Source of the DNA: Streptomyces abyssomicinicus
GTDB taxonomy: Bacteria > Actinomycetota > Actinomycetes > Streptomycetales > Streptomycetaceae
Length of the DNA stretch: 64,000 nt
Reading direction: 5' to 3'
Assembly: GCF_008974245.1 (NCBI RefSeq)
Contig: NZ_BBZI01000011.1
Span: 197,570 to 261,569, forward strand
In this document: piece after piece, positions 52,896 to 60,955 of the stretch
Layout of the letters: every line of letters begins with the position of its first letter
Numbering within the stretch: position 1 is the first letter of the stretch
Program-made: the position numbers and the translations under genes
The notes under the pieces: model-generated
What the model was told of the DNA's origin: nothing
Database searches by the model: none
What the model saw: only the letters and a program-made list of their open reading frames with translations

Positions 52896-54209
52896 TCAGT
52901 CGCGGGTGACGCGGAGGCGGTAGGTCTCGCCGGGGCCCTTGCCGAGGACGCGGACCTGGATGCCGTGCTCACGGTCGGCGAAGGTGTCGCCCGGGGTCAG
53001 GGTGGCGTCGGAGAGTTCGGCGTGGACGTTGGGGGAGTGGGTGCAGCCGCCGCTGTCGCGCCGGTGGTCGTGGACGGTGACGGGGCCCTGTCCGGTCTCG
53101 ACGCCCGCCTCCACCCGGTAGACCAGGACGCCCGGGCGGCACACCAGCTCGTCGTTGCCCTCCTGGGTGCGGACCTCGACGGCGTAGGAGGTGTCCTCGT
53201 CCAGCGGCACCACCACCAGCTTGGGGCCGCCCGGGCGGGCCAGCGGCGTCAGCACGTGGTCGCTGGCGGAGCCGGCCCGCGCGGCGCAGGCGATCTGGCC
53301 GGAATCGAGCCAGCCCAGCTTCCACTTGTGCCAGCCGAGGAGATCGTTGTTGACCCCCCAGTCCTCGCTCATGATGTCCCAGTGGCCGGCCGCCCCGCCG
53401 CCGTCCTGGGTGTAGAGGTCGGGCAGCCCGAAGACGTGCGCGTTCTCGTGGGGCAGGACCCGGTAGCCGGTCCGGTCGTAGGTGCCGGAGCCGTCGTCCT
53501 GGCGCGAGTAGACGAACGAGGTGTGCGAGACGGGCACCCCGTCGGCGACCGGGGCGTCGGAGTTGGCGGCGAAGGTCACGGACAGCACGGTGTCCAGTGC
53601 GGACGGGCCGGCGTTCGGGGTGATCAGGACGTTCAGCAGGTCGTACTGACGGAAGTCGACCTCCGGGTCGGCCTCCTCGACGATGTCCTCGACCAGCCCC
53701 CGGTACGCCGGGTCGAACGGCGCGCCGCGTTCTATCCCGTACTCCGCGAATTCCTTCGGCATCCGCAGCCACCGCTTCACCGGGGCGTCGGCCCGGTAGT
53801 CGAGCCGGCCGTAGGAGCTGGTGCGGAACCAGTCCTGGGTCTGGGGGAAGAACTCCCCGTACCGGTCCATCGGGTCGCCCTCGCCGCGGGCGTCGGGAAA
53901 GTCGACCATCAGGGTCAGGGCCCGGACGGCGCCGGTGGCGGCGGAGTAGCCGGAGGGGGTGGGCACGCCCTCCGACATCTGGGCGTCCAGCCCGCCACTG
54001 ATCATGCACGGGGCCAGCCCCACGGCGGCCCTGGCCGGGGGGACGGGACCCGCCGCGGTGGGATCCTCCGCCTGCTCGTTCACGGCGGACGTGCACACGG
54101 CCAGACTCAGCGCGCACAGGGCGGTCAGCGAGGCGATACGCCGGGACCGGGTCAGGCCTCCTGCCCGGTCCCCCGGTATGGAGCGGCGGTACGCACTGCG
54201 GTGCAGCAT
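52896..54209 (-). CDS. Secreted M6-family (immune inhibitor A-like) metalloprotease
   Basis: The protein has 437 residues. The N-terminal signal has arginines (RSRR) and a hydrophobic core (IASLTALCALSLAVCTSAV). The zinc protease motif HENAHVFGLPD (H254, E255, H258) is typical of M6 peptidases. The DIMSEDWG turn after it is also characteristic. A C-terminal beta domain follows (ITVRLGDTF-like, GIQVRVLGKGPGETYRLRVT). It should be exported and degrade protein. GGAGG stands 6 bases before the chosen ATG. Confidence 0.92.
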   Translation of the reverse strand: MLHRSAYRRSIPGDRAGGLTRSRRIASLTALCALSLAVCTSAVNEQAEDPTAAGPVPPARAAVGLAPCMISGGLDAQMSEGVPTPSGYSAATGAVRALTLMVDFPDARGEGDPMDRYGEFFPQTQDWFRTSSYGRLDYRADAPVKRWLRMPKEFAEYGIERGAPFDPAYRGLVEDIVEEADPEVDFRQYDLLNVLITPNAGPSALDTVLSVTFAANSDAPVADGVPVSHTSFVYSRQDDGSGTYDRTGYRVLPHENAHVFGLPDLYTQDGGGAAGHWDIMSEDWGVNNDLLGWHKWKLGWLDSGQIACAARAGSASDHVLTPLARPGGPKLVVVPLDEDTSYAVEVRTQEGNDELVCRPGVLVYRVEAGVETGQGPVTVHDHRRDSGGCTHSPNVHAELSDATLTPGDTFADREHGIQVRVLGKGPGETYRLRVTRD

Positions 54210-54541
54210 GCTCGGCCTCCCACTCCACACGGCCGGTCCGGCGACCGGCCGCACCCTTCCGATCACCCTGGGCCTCGGTGGGGGCCGTCGCCCGCTGGGG
54301 GAGGCCGGCCGGGGGATTTCACGGAGAAGAGGTTTGGGGAGGCGAGGAGGCGCCGCGCGCACGAAAAAGGGCCGGGCCCGGACGTCCAGGGGGGAGAGGA
54401 CGCCGGGGCCCGGCTGGCGGGACCCGATGCCGGGGGGAGTGCATCGGGGCCCGGTTCTGGAGGGCGGCCCGAAGGGCCGGCCCAGTTGTTGTGCCCGGCC
54501 TGCGGCGGGCTACGCCGCCCGGCAGGGGGCGTTTTCCGCCG
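54210..54541 (-). terminator. Spacer with two to three hairpins downstream of hrdD
   Basis: No gene is seen in these 330 bases. A 17-bp stem with two mismatches (GCCGGGCCC... facing ...GGGCCCGGC, about 54367-54413) and an 8-bp perfect stem (CCCGATGC/GCATCGGG, 54421-54448) lie after the hrdD stop on its strand. They are likely terminators. The left end should hold the metalloprotease promoter. Confidence 0.6.
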
Positions 54542-55543
54542 TTACGCCGCGGCGTCGAAGCCGGTGTCGCGCGCCAGCTTCTTCAGCTCCAGCAGAGCGT
54601 GCTTCTCGATCTGCCGGATCCGCTCGCGGGTCAGGCCGTGTTCCTTGCCCACCTCCGTCAGCGTACGCTCCCGGCCGTCCTCGATGCCGTAACGCATCTT
54701 GATGATCGAGGCGGTGCGCTGGTCAAGGTGGTTGATCAGCTCGTCGAGCTCCTCACTGCGCAGCAGGGTGAGCACCGACTGCTCCGGCGACACCGCGGAG
54801 GTGTCCTCGAGGAGGTCGCCGAACTGGGTCTCCCCCTCGTCGTCCACCGACATGTTCAGCGAGACCGGGTCACGGGCCCAGTCCAGCACGTCGACGATAC
54901 GCTCCGGGGTCGCGCCCAGCTCCTGCGCTATCTCCGCGGGCTCCGGGTCGCGGCCGTTCTCGCGGTTGAACTCGCGCTGCACACGGCGGATCCGGCCCAG
55001 CTCCTCCACCAGGTGGACGGGGAGCCGGATGGTGCGCGACTGGTCGGCTATCGAGCGGGTGATGGCCTGACGGATCCACCACGTGGCGTACGTGGAGAAC
55101 TTGAAGCCCTTGCGGTAGTCGAACTTCTCCACCGCGCGGACCAAGCCGGCGTTCCCCTCCTGGATCAGGTCGAGCAGCGGCAGACCGCTGCGCGGATAGC
55201 GGCGGGCGACCGCCACCACCAGACGCAGGTTGGACCTGATGAAGACGTCCTTGGCCCGCTCACCCGCTTCGATCAGGGCCTCGAACTCCTCGCGGGTGGC
55301 GTCCGCCTTGGTCTCCGCCTCGCCGTCGAGGATCTGCTGGGCGTAGACGCCCGCCTCGATCGTCTCGGACAGCTCGACCTCCTTCGCGGCGTCGAGCAGC
55401 GGCGTACGCGCGATCTCGTCCAGGTACATGCCGACCAGGTCGCGGTCCGCGATCTCGCCGCCATGGGCGCGAACGCTGCGTGCCGCGTCGGACGTCCCGC
55501 CGGAGGTGGCGGACTTGCGACGGGCGACGGCACGGGTTGCCAT
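54542..55543 (-). CDS. hrdD: HrdD, group 2 sigma-70-family sigma factor
   Basis: The protein has 333 residues, close to S. coelicolor HrdD (332), and the N-terminus MATRAVARR and HGGEIADRDLVGMYLDEIARTPLLDAAKEVELS match it from memory. Region 2 is complete (NLRLVVAVARRYPRSGLPLLDLIQEGNAGLVRAVEKFDYRKGFKFSTYATWWIRQAI), as are region 3 and region 4.2 (TLTEVGKEHGLTRERIRQIEKHAL). HrdD is a non-essential paralogue of the principal sigma factor. Its control by SigR/SigE in S. coelicolor agrees with the SigR-type promoter found upstream here. Confidence 0.92.
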   Translation of the reverse strand: MATRAVARRKSATSGGTSDAARSVRAHGGEIADRDLVGMYLDEIARTPLLDAAKEVELSETIEAGVYAQQILDGEAETKADATREEFEALIEAGERAKDVFIRSNLRLVVAVARRYPRSGLPLLDLIQEGNAGLVRAVEKFDYRKGFKFSTYATWWIRQAITRSIADQSRTIRLPVHLVEELGRIRRVQREFNRENGRDPEPAEIAQELGATPERIVDVLDWARDPVSLNMSVDDEGETQFGDLLEDTSAVSPEQSVLTLLRSEELDELINHLDQRTASIIKMRYGIEDGRERTLTEVGKEHGLTRERIRQIEKHALLELKKLARDTGFDAAA

Positions 55544-55690
55544 GCGTGTGCTCCCTAACGATCGTGGGCGGGCGGTTTCGTACTCGGACGCCGGCCTCCC
55601 GGGCGGCCGTGGGCCACCCCCGGCGGGCTCGGCGTGACACTGAAGCGTGTTGGCCTCACTGTCACCGGGTGCCCGGCATCCGTGGGATAC

Positions 55691-55717
55691 AACGACCGGA
55701 ATCGGGACAGAATTCCC
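55691..55717 (-). promoter_or_regulatory. SigR-type promoter of hrdD
   Basis: On the minus strand GGGAAT (55717-55712) and GTT (55693-55691) are separated by exactly 18 bases, matching the SigR consensus GGAAT-N18-GTT. The distance to the hrdD ATG is about 150 bases. hrdD is a documented SigR target in S. coelicolor, so thiol-oxidative stress control is likely here. Confidence 0.8.
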
Positions 55718-55786
55718 GCCGCACCCGTCCCGTTCGCTCCGGATGCGTTACCCTGCCCGCCCACACGGGGGACACGGAGGAGCACA

Positions 55787-56296
55787 GTGGGTCAGGAAGT
55801 GCAGGTCAGGCCCGGTACCGAGGAGGACCTCACGGGTCTCACGGACATCTACAACCACTACGTGTGTGAGACGCCTTACACCTTCGACACGTTGCCTTTC
55901 CCCCCGGGGGAAAGACGCGCCTGGCTCGCCGGGTATTCCGCGCGGGGCCCGCACCGGTTGCTGGTGGCCGAGGATGCCGGCACGGGAACCCTGCTGGGAT
56001 ACGCCACCTCCGGCCGGTTCCGGCCCAAGCCCGCCTACCTCAGTTCGGTGGAGTGCACCGTGTACCTCGCGCCGGGCGCCACGGGGCGCGGAGTGGGCGG
56101 GCGGCTGTACCGGGCGCTGTTCGACGCGCTGGCGGACGAGGACGTCCACCGGGCCTACGCGGCGATCGTCCCGCCCAACGAGCCCTCCGAGCGGCTGCAC
56201 CGGCGGTTCGGCTTCGAGCAGGTCGGGCTGTTCCGCGAGGTCGGGTGGAAGTTCGGCCGGTACTGGGACGTGGCCTGGTTCGAGAAGAGGCTCTGA
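55787..56296 (+). CDS. GNAT acetyltransferase, phosphinothricin-acetyltransferase-like
   Basis: The protein has 169 residues. The pattern VQVRPGTEEDLTGLTDIYNHYVCETPYTFDT...VECTVYLAPGATGRGVGGRLYRALFDAL...VPPNEPSERLHRRFGFEQVGLFREVGWKFGRYWDVAWFEKRL is that of the Pat/Bar-like subgroup, which acetylates phosphinothricin, methionine sulfone or related amino acids. This paralogue probably has a housekeeping substrate. GGAGG precedes the GTG by 6 bases. It is divergent from hrdD. Confidence 0.9.
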   Translation: MGQEVQVRPGTEEDLTGLTDIYNHYVCETPYTFDTLPFPPGERRAWLAGYSARGPHRLLVAEDAGTGTLLGYATSGRFRPKPAYLSSVECTVYLAPGATGRGVGGRLYRALFDALADEDVHRAYAAIVPPNEPSERLHRRFGFEQVGLFREVGWKFGRYWDVAWFEKRL

Positions 56297-56397
56297 CGGG
56301 CCTCGCTCGTGCCCCACGCCTCGCAGGACCCCTGCTGTACGGGCGGCATGGGCGGCTCGGGCGGCACGGGCGCGCGAAAGCCACGCCAAGGACCGGC

Positions 56398-57195
56398 TCA
56401 GCCGAACTGCACGGAGCGCTTGGCCAGGCCCATCCAGAAGCCCTCGATGGCGGAACGCTGGGCGTCCAGGTCGCCGGTGGCCTCGGCGGCGCCCATGGTG
56501 ACGAAGAGCGGGGCGAAGTGCTCCGTGCGCGGATGGGCGAGCTGCCCGGCGGGAGCCGCGTGGGCGAAGTCCAGCAGCGCGTCGACGTCACCGGCGTCCA
56601 GGGCGCGGCGGCCCCAGTCGTCGAACTCGGTGGACCAGGCCGGGACGCCCGTGTGGCGCAGCGCGGCCAGGTTGTGGGTGAAGAACCCGGAGCCGAGGAT
56701 CAGCACGCCCTCGTCCCGCAGCGGGGCCAGGCGCCGGCCGATCTCCATCAGCCGCTGCGGATCCAGGGTGGGCATGGAGACCTGGAGCACCGGTATGTCC
56801 GCCTCCGGGTACATCTCGGCCAGCGGCACGTACGCTCCGTGGTCCAGGCCCCGGTCGGGTACGTCCTGCACCGGGGTGCCGGGGGCGCGGAGCAGCTTGC
56901 GCACCGACTCGGCCAGCTCGGGGGCGCCGGGCGCTTCGTAGCGGACCTGGTAGTAGTGCTCGGGGAAGCCCCAGAAGTCGTACACCAGCGGCACGGTGGT
57001 GGTCGCGGCGAGCGCCAGCGGGGCCTCCTCCCAGTGGGCGGAGACGACCAGGACGGCCTTCGGCCGGGGCAGAGAGGCCGACCAGGCGGCCAGCTCGCCG
57101 GGCCAGACCGGGTCGTCGGCCAGCGGCGGCGCGCCGTGGCTCAGGTAGAGCGCGGGCATCCGGCCGCCGGTGCGGTCGTCGGCTGTGGTGGTCAT
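56398..57195 (-). CDS. Extradiol ring-cleavage dioxygenase family protein (LigB/DODA type)
   Basis: The protein has 265 residues and belongs to the class III extradiol dioxygenase superfamily, in the YgiD/DODA subgroup. Metal and catalytic histidines are visible in YLSHGAPPLADDP, VVSAHWE, GLDHGAYVPLAEMYPEADIPV and SGFFTHNLAAL. Plant relatives open DOPA; bacterial roles are mostly unknown. The upstream spacer contains a GCGCAACCGCAAACC element near 57218-57235. Confidence 0.9.
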   Translation of the reverse strand: MTTTADDRTGGRMPALYLSHGAPPLADDPVWPGELAAWSASLPRPKAVLVVSAHWEEAPLALAATTTVPLVYDFWGFPEHYYQVRYEAPGAPELAESVRKLLRAPGTPVQDVPDRGLDHGAYVPLAEMYPEADIPVLQVSMPTLDPQRLMEIGRRLAPLRDEGVLILGSGFFTHNLAALRHTGVPAWSTEFDDWGRRALDAGDVDALLDFAHAAPAGQLAHPRTEHFAPLFVTMGAAEATGDLDAQRSAIEGFWMGLAKRSVQFG

Positions 57196-57287
57196 GGCGG
57201 CGGCTCCTCATCGCTTGAAAGCGCAACCGCAAACCTAACCCGGCTTTGTTAAGGATTCAATCAATGTCCCTCGAGCGGCCGGCGGCC

Positions 57288-58010
57288 CTACGCGCGCCGT
57301 TCCATCGCCGCCCGGGCCGCCGCCTCCGTGACGTAGACCTCGCACATGTGGCGCCCGTCCGGTGTCGCCGTGTGCTCGACCTCCCACAGGGAGGCCCGGC
57401 GCCCGTGCGGCAGCAGGAAGACGTGCTCGTAGAGCGAGAGGCACAGCCCGGTGCCGGTCCGGCACGGAGGGCCGAACGCCTGGGTGATCTCGTGCGCGTA
57501 GGCGGTCCGCAGCACCGCCGTGTCCTGAGGCCCCGGCCGGTCGAGGTTCTCCGCCCGGCGCAGCAGGCGCCGGAGGTGGTCCGCCGAGTCGGCCGGCGCG
57601 TACGGCGGGCCGGCGGTCACCATCGGGGGCAGCCGGACCGGAGGCAGCCGCAGGGTGTCCACCGGCTCCAGGCCGGGCTCGTCCGCCGGGAGGGGCAGCC
57701 GGGCCGTGGCCGCGGAAAGCTCCGCCTCGTCGGCGTAGACCTCGTGCCGCGCCAGGCCGCCCGGTGCCGTGTTGTGGACCAGCTCCCACAGCGTCAGCAC
57801 GGAGCCGTCGGTGAGCAGCCAGGTGTGCCGGTAGGTCTCCCGGTGGCGGCCGGCGCTGTGATGCGCGGAATGCAGCGAGCCGTCGTACGCCAGCGCGGAG
57901 TCCAGCCGGGTCAGGACCTCGTCGGGCAGTTCGAAGGAGTTCAGGGCGCGGCCGAGGAGCCGGTCCAGGTGCTCCTCCGGATGCGCCGCCGTCTCGTACG
58001 GAACGCTCAA
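57288..58010 (-). CDS. DUF6227-type conserved protein
   Basis: The protein has 240 residues in two similar halves. Each contains a beta segment of the form HTWLLTDGSVLTLWELVHNTAPGG...HEVYADEAEL or EHVFLLPHGRRASLWEVEHTATPDGRHMCEVYVTEAAA, suggesting an internal duplication. The N-terminus is HLDRLLGRALNSFELPDEVLTRLDSAL. I believe this is the Streptomyces DUF6227 family; no function is known. No membrane segment is seen. Confidence 0.8.
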   Translation of the reverse strand: MSVPYETAAHPEEHLDRLLGRALNSFELPDEVLTRLDSALAYDGSLHSAHHSAGRHRETYRHTWLLTDGSVLTLWELVHNTAPGGLARHEVYADEAELSAATARLPLPADEPGLEPVDTLRLPPVRLPPMVTAGPPYAPADSADHLRRLLRRAENLDRPGPQDTAVLRTAYAHEITQAFGPPCRTGTGLCLSLYEHVFLLPHGRRASLWEVEHTATPDGRHMCEVYVTEAAARAAMERRA

Positions 58011-58173
58011 GGGTGCTCCCAGCGTCGCTGCTTGTCACCTTGTGGGTGCATACCGTAGCCCCTCGGTCGGACATCATGTCCGGGAACCGAGAAAACGTAC
58101 GGTTGTTGAGACGCCTATGTGGTGTCGAGGGTTGCCTGCCGACGGGGGCGTACGCCGGTCGTAGGCTTGACGG

Positions 58174-58440
58174 ATGTCCTCCTCCCACGACGACGCCGCC
58201 CGCGACGACCGAGACGACCGCGACGGCACCCCCTCTTCCTCCGCCTCCCCCGCGGCCCCTTCGGCGGGTGCCGCCGGGCCCGGGCCGCGTGTTCCCAAGG
58301 CCGCGCTGGTCTTCGACGACCCGCTGGACCAGCAGTCCTCGGACGACACCGACCGCGGCTGGGGCGACGGGCCGCGCGGCGGGGACGCCGCCGCCGACCT
58401 CCGCCGCTTCCTCGACGAGAAGCCGCCGCACCACCTCTGA
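58174..58440 (+). CDS. Small acidic disordered protein
   Basis: The protein has 88 residues, almost wholly Asp/Ser/Pro/Gly-rich, with one more conserved block PKAALVFDDPLDQQSSDDTDRGWGD and an end AADLRRFLDEKPPHHL. I recall similar short proteins in streptomycetes at this position, without function. No signal peptide is present. Confidence 0.7.
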   Translation: MSSSHDDAARDDRDDRDGTPSSSASPAAPSAGAAGPGPRVPKAALVFDDPLDQQSSDDTDRGWGDGPRGGDAAADLRRFLDEKPPHHL

Positions 58441-58460
58441 CCCGCTCACGGCTGACCCGC

Positions 58461-59165
58461 TCACGGCCGGCTCCGGAACGCCACCGCGAGCCGTTCCTCC
58501 GGCGCCGTGCCCAGCAGCCGGACGGCGGTCCGGCGCGGTACGGCGAGCACGACGAGCGCGCCACGCGCCGCGTCCTCGCCCGGCCCGGCCGCCGTCCGGG
58601 CGACACGGGCCTCCCGCGCCACCACCCGCGCGCGGCCTCCGGGCCCGGCGGCGACCACATCGACCAGGTCGCCCGCCCGCAGCAGCCCGGCGACGGCCGG
58701 ATCCGCCAGCCGCACCGGCGCCTGCACGCGTGGTTCCGGCGGCGGTGGAACACCACCCGGCCGCCCCGCCGGCGCGCCGCCGCCGGATCCGGCCGGCGCG
58801 CCCCGAGCCACCGCCGACGCCGCCCGGGACGACGGAGCCGACGGCCCCGGCGCCAGCGCGGCCACCGCCGCCGCGGCCAGCACCGCGGCGAGCGCCCGGG
58901 GCCAGGCCCGGCCGGCCGGCCGCCCGGCGCGCAGGCGCCCGCCGGAGACCCGCAGCGGCGCGAACGCCGGCACCGCGCCCGGCGCGGGCACACCGCCGGG
59001 CCCGAGCCGCCGCAGGGAGGCCGGGGGCGGCAGGGCGGTGGACACCGTGGGAAAGGCGGGGGGAGGGACGGTGGAGGAGAGGGAGCGACGGGCGGCGGAA
59101 GGACGGACAGCGGCGGGCGCCTCGTTCACCGCGAGGGCCTCCACGAGGCCGAAGTTCGTGTTCAT
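58461..59165 (-). CDS. SAF-domain protein (RcpC/CpaB pilus-assembly type)
   Basis: The protein has 234 residues. One hydrophobic segment (RALAAVLAAAAVAALAPG, about residue 115) is followed by a Pro/Gly/Ala-rich linker and a SAF-like domain: VQAPVRLADPAVAGLLRAGDLVDVVAAG and VVLAVPRRTAVRLLGTAPEERLAVAF. This is the form seen in CpaB/RcpC proteins of Flp/Tad pili, though no other pilus gene is in the window. ATG 59165 is chosen; AAGGTAGG lies just upstream. Confidence 0.78.
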   Translation of the reverse strand: MNTNFGLVEALAVNEAPAAVRPSAARRSLSSTVPPPAFPTVSTALPPPASLRRLGPGGVPAPGAVPAFAPLRVSGGRLRAGRPAGRAWPRALAAVLAAAAVAALAPGPSAPSSRAASAVARGAPAGSGGGAPAGRPGGVPPPPEPRVQAPVRLADPAVAGLLRAGDLVDVVAAGPGGRARVVAREARVARTAAGPGEDAARGALVVLAVPRRTAVRLLGTAPEERLAVAFRSRP

Positions 59166-59284
59166 GGACCTACCTTGCGCCTCCCCGCCGATCCCCGCCG
59201 GAGCCTGTGGACGACCGGCGGACGGTCCTCGGACGGCCCGTGGACAACCCGACCGCACCGTTGTCCACAGGTCACCCGTGAGAG

Positions 59285-60127
59285 TTACGGCAGCGCGAAG
59301 CCCGGGTCCTGGCCGCCCAGCGCGTGGGCGCAGGCGCAGGTCCGCCGGTCGGCAGCAGGCAGCGCCGCCACCGCGTCGAAGAGGACGTCCCGCAGCCGGT
59401 CCACGTTGGCGCCGAAGACCCGGAGCACCTCCTCGTGGGAGACCCCCTCGCCGGTCTCCGCGCCCGCGTCGAGGTCGGTGACCAGGTTCAGCGACGTGTA
59501 GCAGAGCTCCAGTTCACGGGCGAGCGCCGCCTCCGGGTGCCCGGTCATGCCGACCACCGCCCAGCCCTGGGCGGCGTGCCAGCGGGACTCGGCGCGGGTG
59601 GAGAAGCGGGGCCCCTCGATCACGACCAGCGTGCCGCCGTCCACCGCCTCCCAGTCCCGGCCGCGCGCTGCCTTGAGGGCCACCGCCCGCCCGGCGGGGC
59701 AGTACGGGTCGGCCAGCGAGACGTGGACCACGTTGGCGACGGTGCCGTCGGGCAGGGGCAGGCCGTCGAAGTAGCTGTTGTGCCGCGCCTTGGTGCGGTC
59801 CACCAGCTGGTCGGGGACGAGCAGGGTGCCGGGACCGTGCTCGGGCCGCAGGCCGCCGACCGCGCAGGGTCCGAGGACCTGCCGGACGCCCACCGACCGC
59901 AGTGCCCAGAGGTTGGCCCGGTAGTTGATCCGGTGCGGTGGCAGATGGTGTCCGCGCCCGTGCCGTGGCAGGAACGCGACCCGGCGGCCCGCGACGTGGC
60001 CCACGAACAAGGAGTCGCTGGGCGGGCCGTAGGGGGTCTCGACGGGGACCTCGGTCACGTCGTCGAGGAACGAGTAGAAGCCTGACCCGCCGATCACGCC
60101 GATCTCGGCGCTCACCGTGTTGACCAT
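59285..60127 (-). CDS. mtnP: S-methyl-5'-thioadenosine phosphorylase
   Basis: The protein has 280 residues. It cleaves methylthioadenosine with phosphate to adenine and 5-methylthioribose-1-phosphate, a step of methionine salvage. Family motifs are IGVIGGSGFY, FLPRHGRGHHLPPHRINYRANLWAL, SLADPYCP, VIEGPRFSTRAESRWH and VVGMTGHPEAALARELELCYTSLNLVTDLDAG. The ATG start has only a weak ribosome binding site. The frame extends upstream into an unrelated repeat array, which I exclude. Confidence 0.93.
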   Translation of the reverse strand: MVNTVSAEIGVIGGSGFYSFLDDVTEVPVETPYGPPSDSLFVGHVAGRRVAFLPRHGRGHHLPPHRINYRANLWALRSVGVRQVLGPCAVGGLRPEHGPGTLLVPDQLVDRTKARHNSYFDGLPLPDGTVANVVHVSLADPYCPAGRAVALKAARGRDWEAVDGGTLVVIEGPRFSTRAESRWHAAQGWAVVGMTGHPEAALARELELCYTSLNLVTDLDAGAETGEGVSHEEVLRVFGANVDRLRDVLFDAVAALPAADRRTCACAHALGGQDPGFALP

Positions 60128-60199
60128 GCCGGAACCATAGGGCCTCCGGCACGGCCCCGGACATGGCGCGGACCCGGCGACGCGGAGACGGCACCGCGG

Positions 60200-60410
60200 A
60201 CCCCATGCGGATCCCGCGCCGTGGACCTCATGCGGACCCGGCTGCGCGGCTCTCAGCCGGACCCGGCTGCGCGCGGACCTCAGCCGGACCCGGGCGCGTG
60301 CGGACCTCAGCCGGACCCGGCTGCGTGGGGCTCTCAAGCAGACCCGGCTGCGCTGCTCTCAGCCGGACCCCGCTGCGCGCGGACCTCGCGCGGCCACGGG
60401 CGCGTGCGGG
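60200..60410. repeat. Imperfect tandem array of about seven 24-30 bp palindrome-bearing units
   Basis: Units built on CAGCCGGACCCGGCTG, itself an inverted repeat (CAGCCGG-AC-CCGGCTG), recur with CGCGCGGACCT- or GGCTCT-type spacers from about 60219 to 60410. Some units are mutated in one arm. The array lies upstream of the phosphorylase gene and downstream of the FmdB gene. It encodes nothing credible. Confidence 0.85.
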
Positions 60411-60492
60411 GCGCGGAGCCGCCGTGGCACGCCGAAGGCCCCGCCGTGCCCTCCGTGGACGGAGGACGCGCGGGGCCTGCGAAGCGGGTGGG

Positions 60493-60837
60493 TCAGGCGG
60501 CCGAGCTGCTGCTCGACGAGGCCGCCGACGTCGAGGCGGCCGGCGCCGCGGTCGCCGAGGAGGACGAACCGGAGCCCGACGACGACGAGCCCGAGGACGG
60601 CGCGGACGACGAGGACGTCGACGAACCGGACTTCGCCGCGGGCGTGCTGCTCGACGACGAGCCGCGGCTGTCGTTGCGGTAGAAGCCGGAGCCCTTGAAG
60701 ACGATGCCGACGGCCGAGAACACCTTCTTCAGGCGGCCCTGGCAGTTGGGGCACTCGGTCAGGGCGTCGTCGGTGAACTTCTGCACCGCCTCGAGGCCCT
60801 CGCCGCACGCGGTGCACTGGTACTGGTAGGTCGGCAC
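60493..60837 (-). CDS. FmdB-family zinc-ribbon protein with Ser-rich tail
   Basis: The protein has 114 residues. Residues 1-45 form the FmdB zinc ribbon (MPTYQYQCTACGEGLEAVQKF, TECPNCQGRLKKVFSAVG, with four cysteines as CxxC pairs), followed by IVFKGSGFYRND. The rest is a long Ser/Ala-rich, disordered tail. FmdB proteins are putative regulators or chaperones of unclear role. AGGAAG precedes the ATG. Confidence 0.9.
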   Translation of the reverse strand: MPTYQYQCTACGEGLEAVQKFTDDALTECPNCQGRLKKVFSAVGIVFKGSGFYRNDSRGSSSSSTPAAKSGSSTSSSSAPSSGSSSSGSGSSSSATAAPAASTSAASSSSSSAA

Positions 60838-60955
60838 TGTCTTCCTCCTGGCACTCTGACTCGATGAGTGCTAACGACGATCCATCTTGACGCATTCCTG
60901 GCCGACAGTCCACTGCCGTACCCCCTCCGGTGACCCATGCCACTGGCACCGGACG

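Noticed and set aside
60200..60410. CRISPR array
   Set aside because: Units are variable and directly tandem, with no constant repeat plus unique spacers and no cas gene; the same applies to 62470-62625 and 20143-20650.
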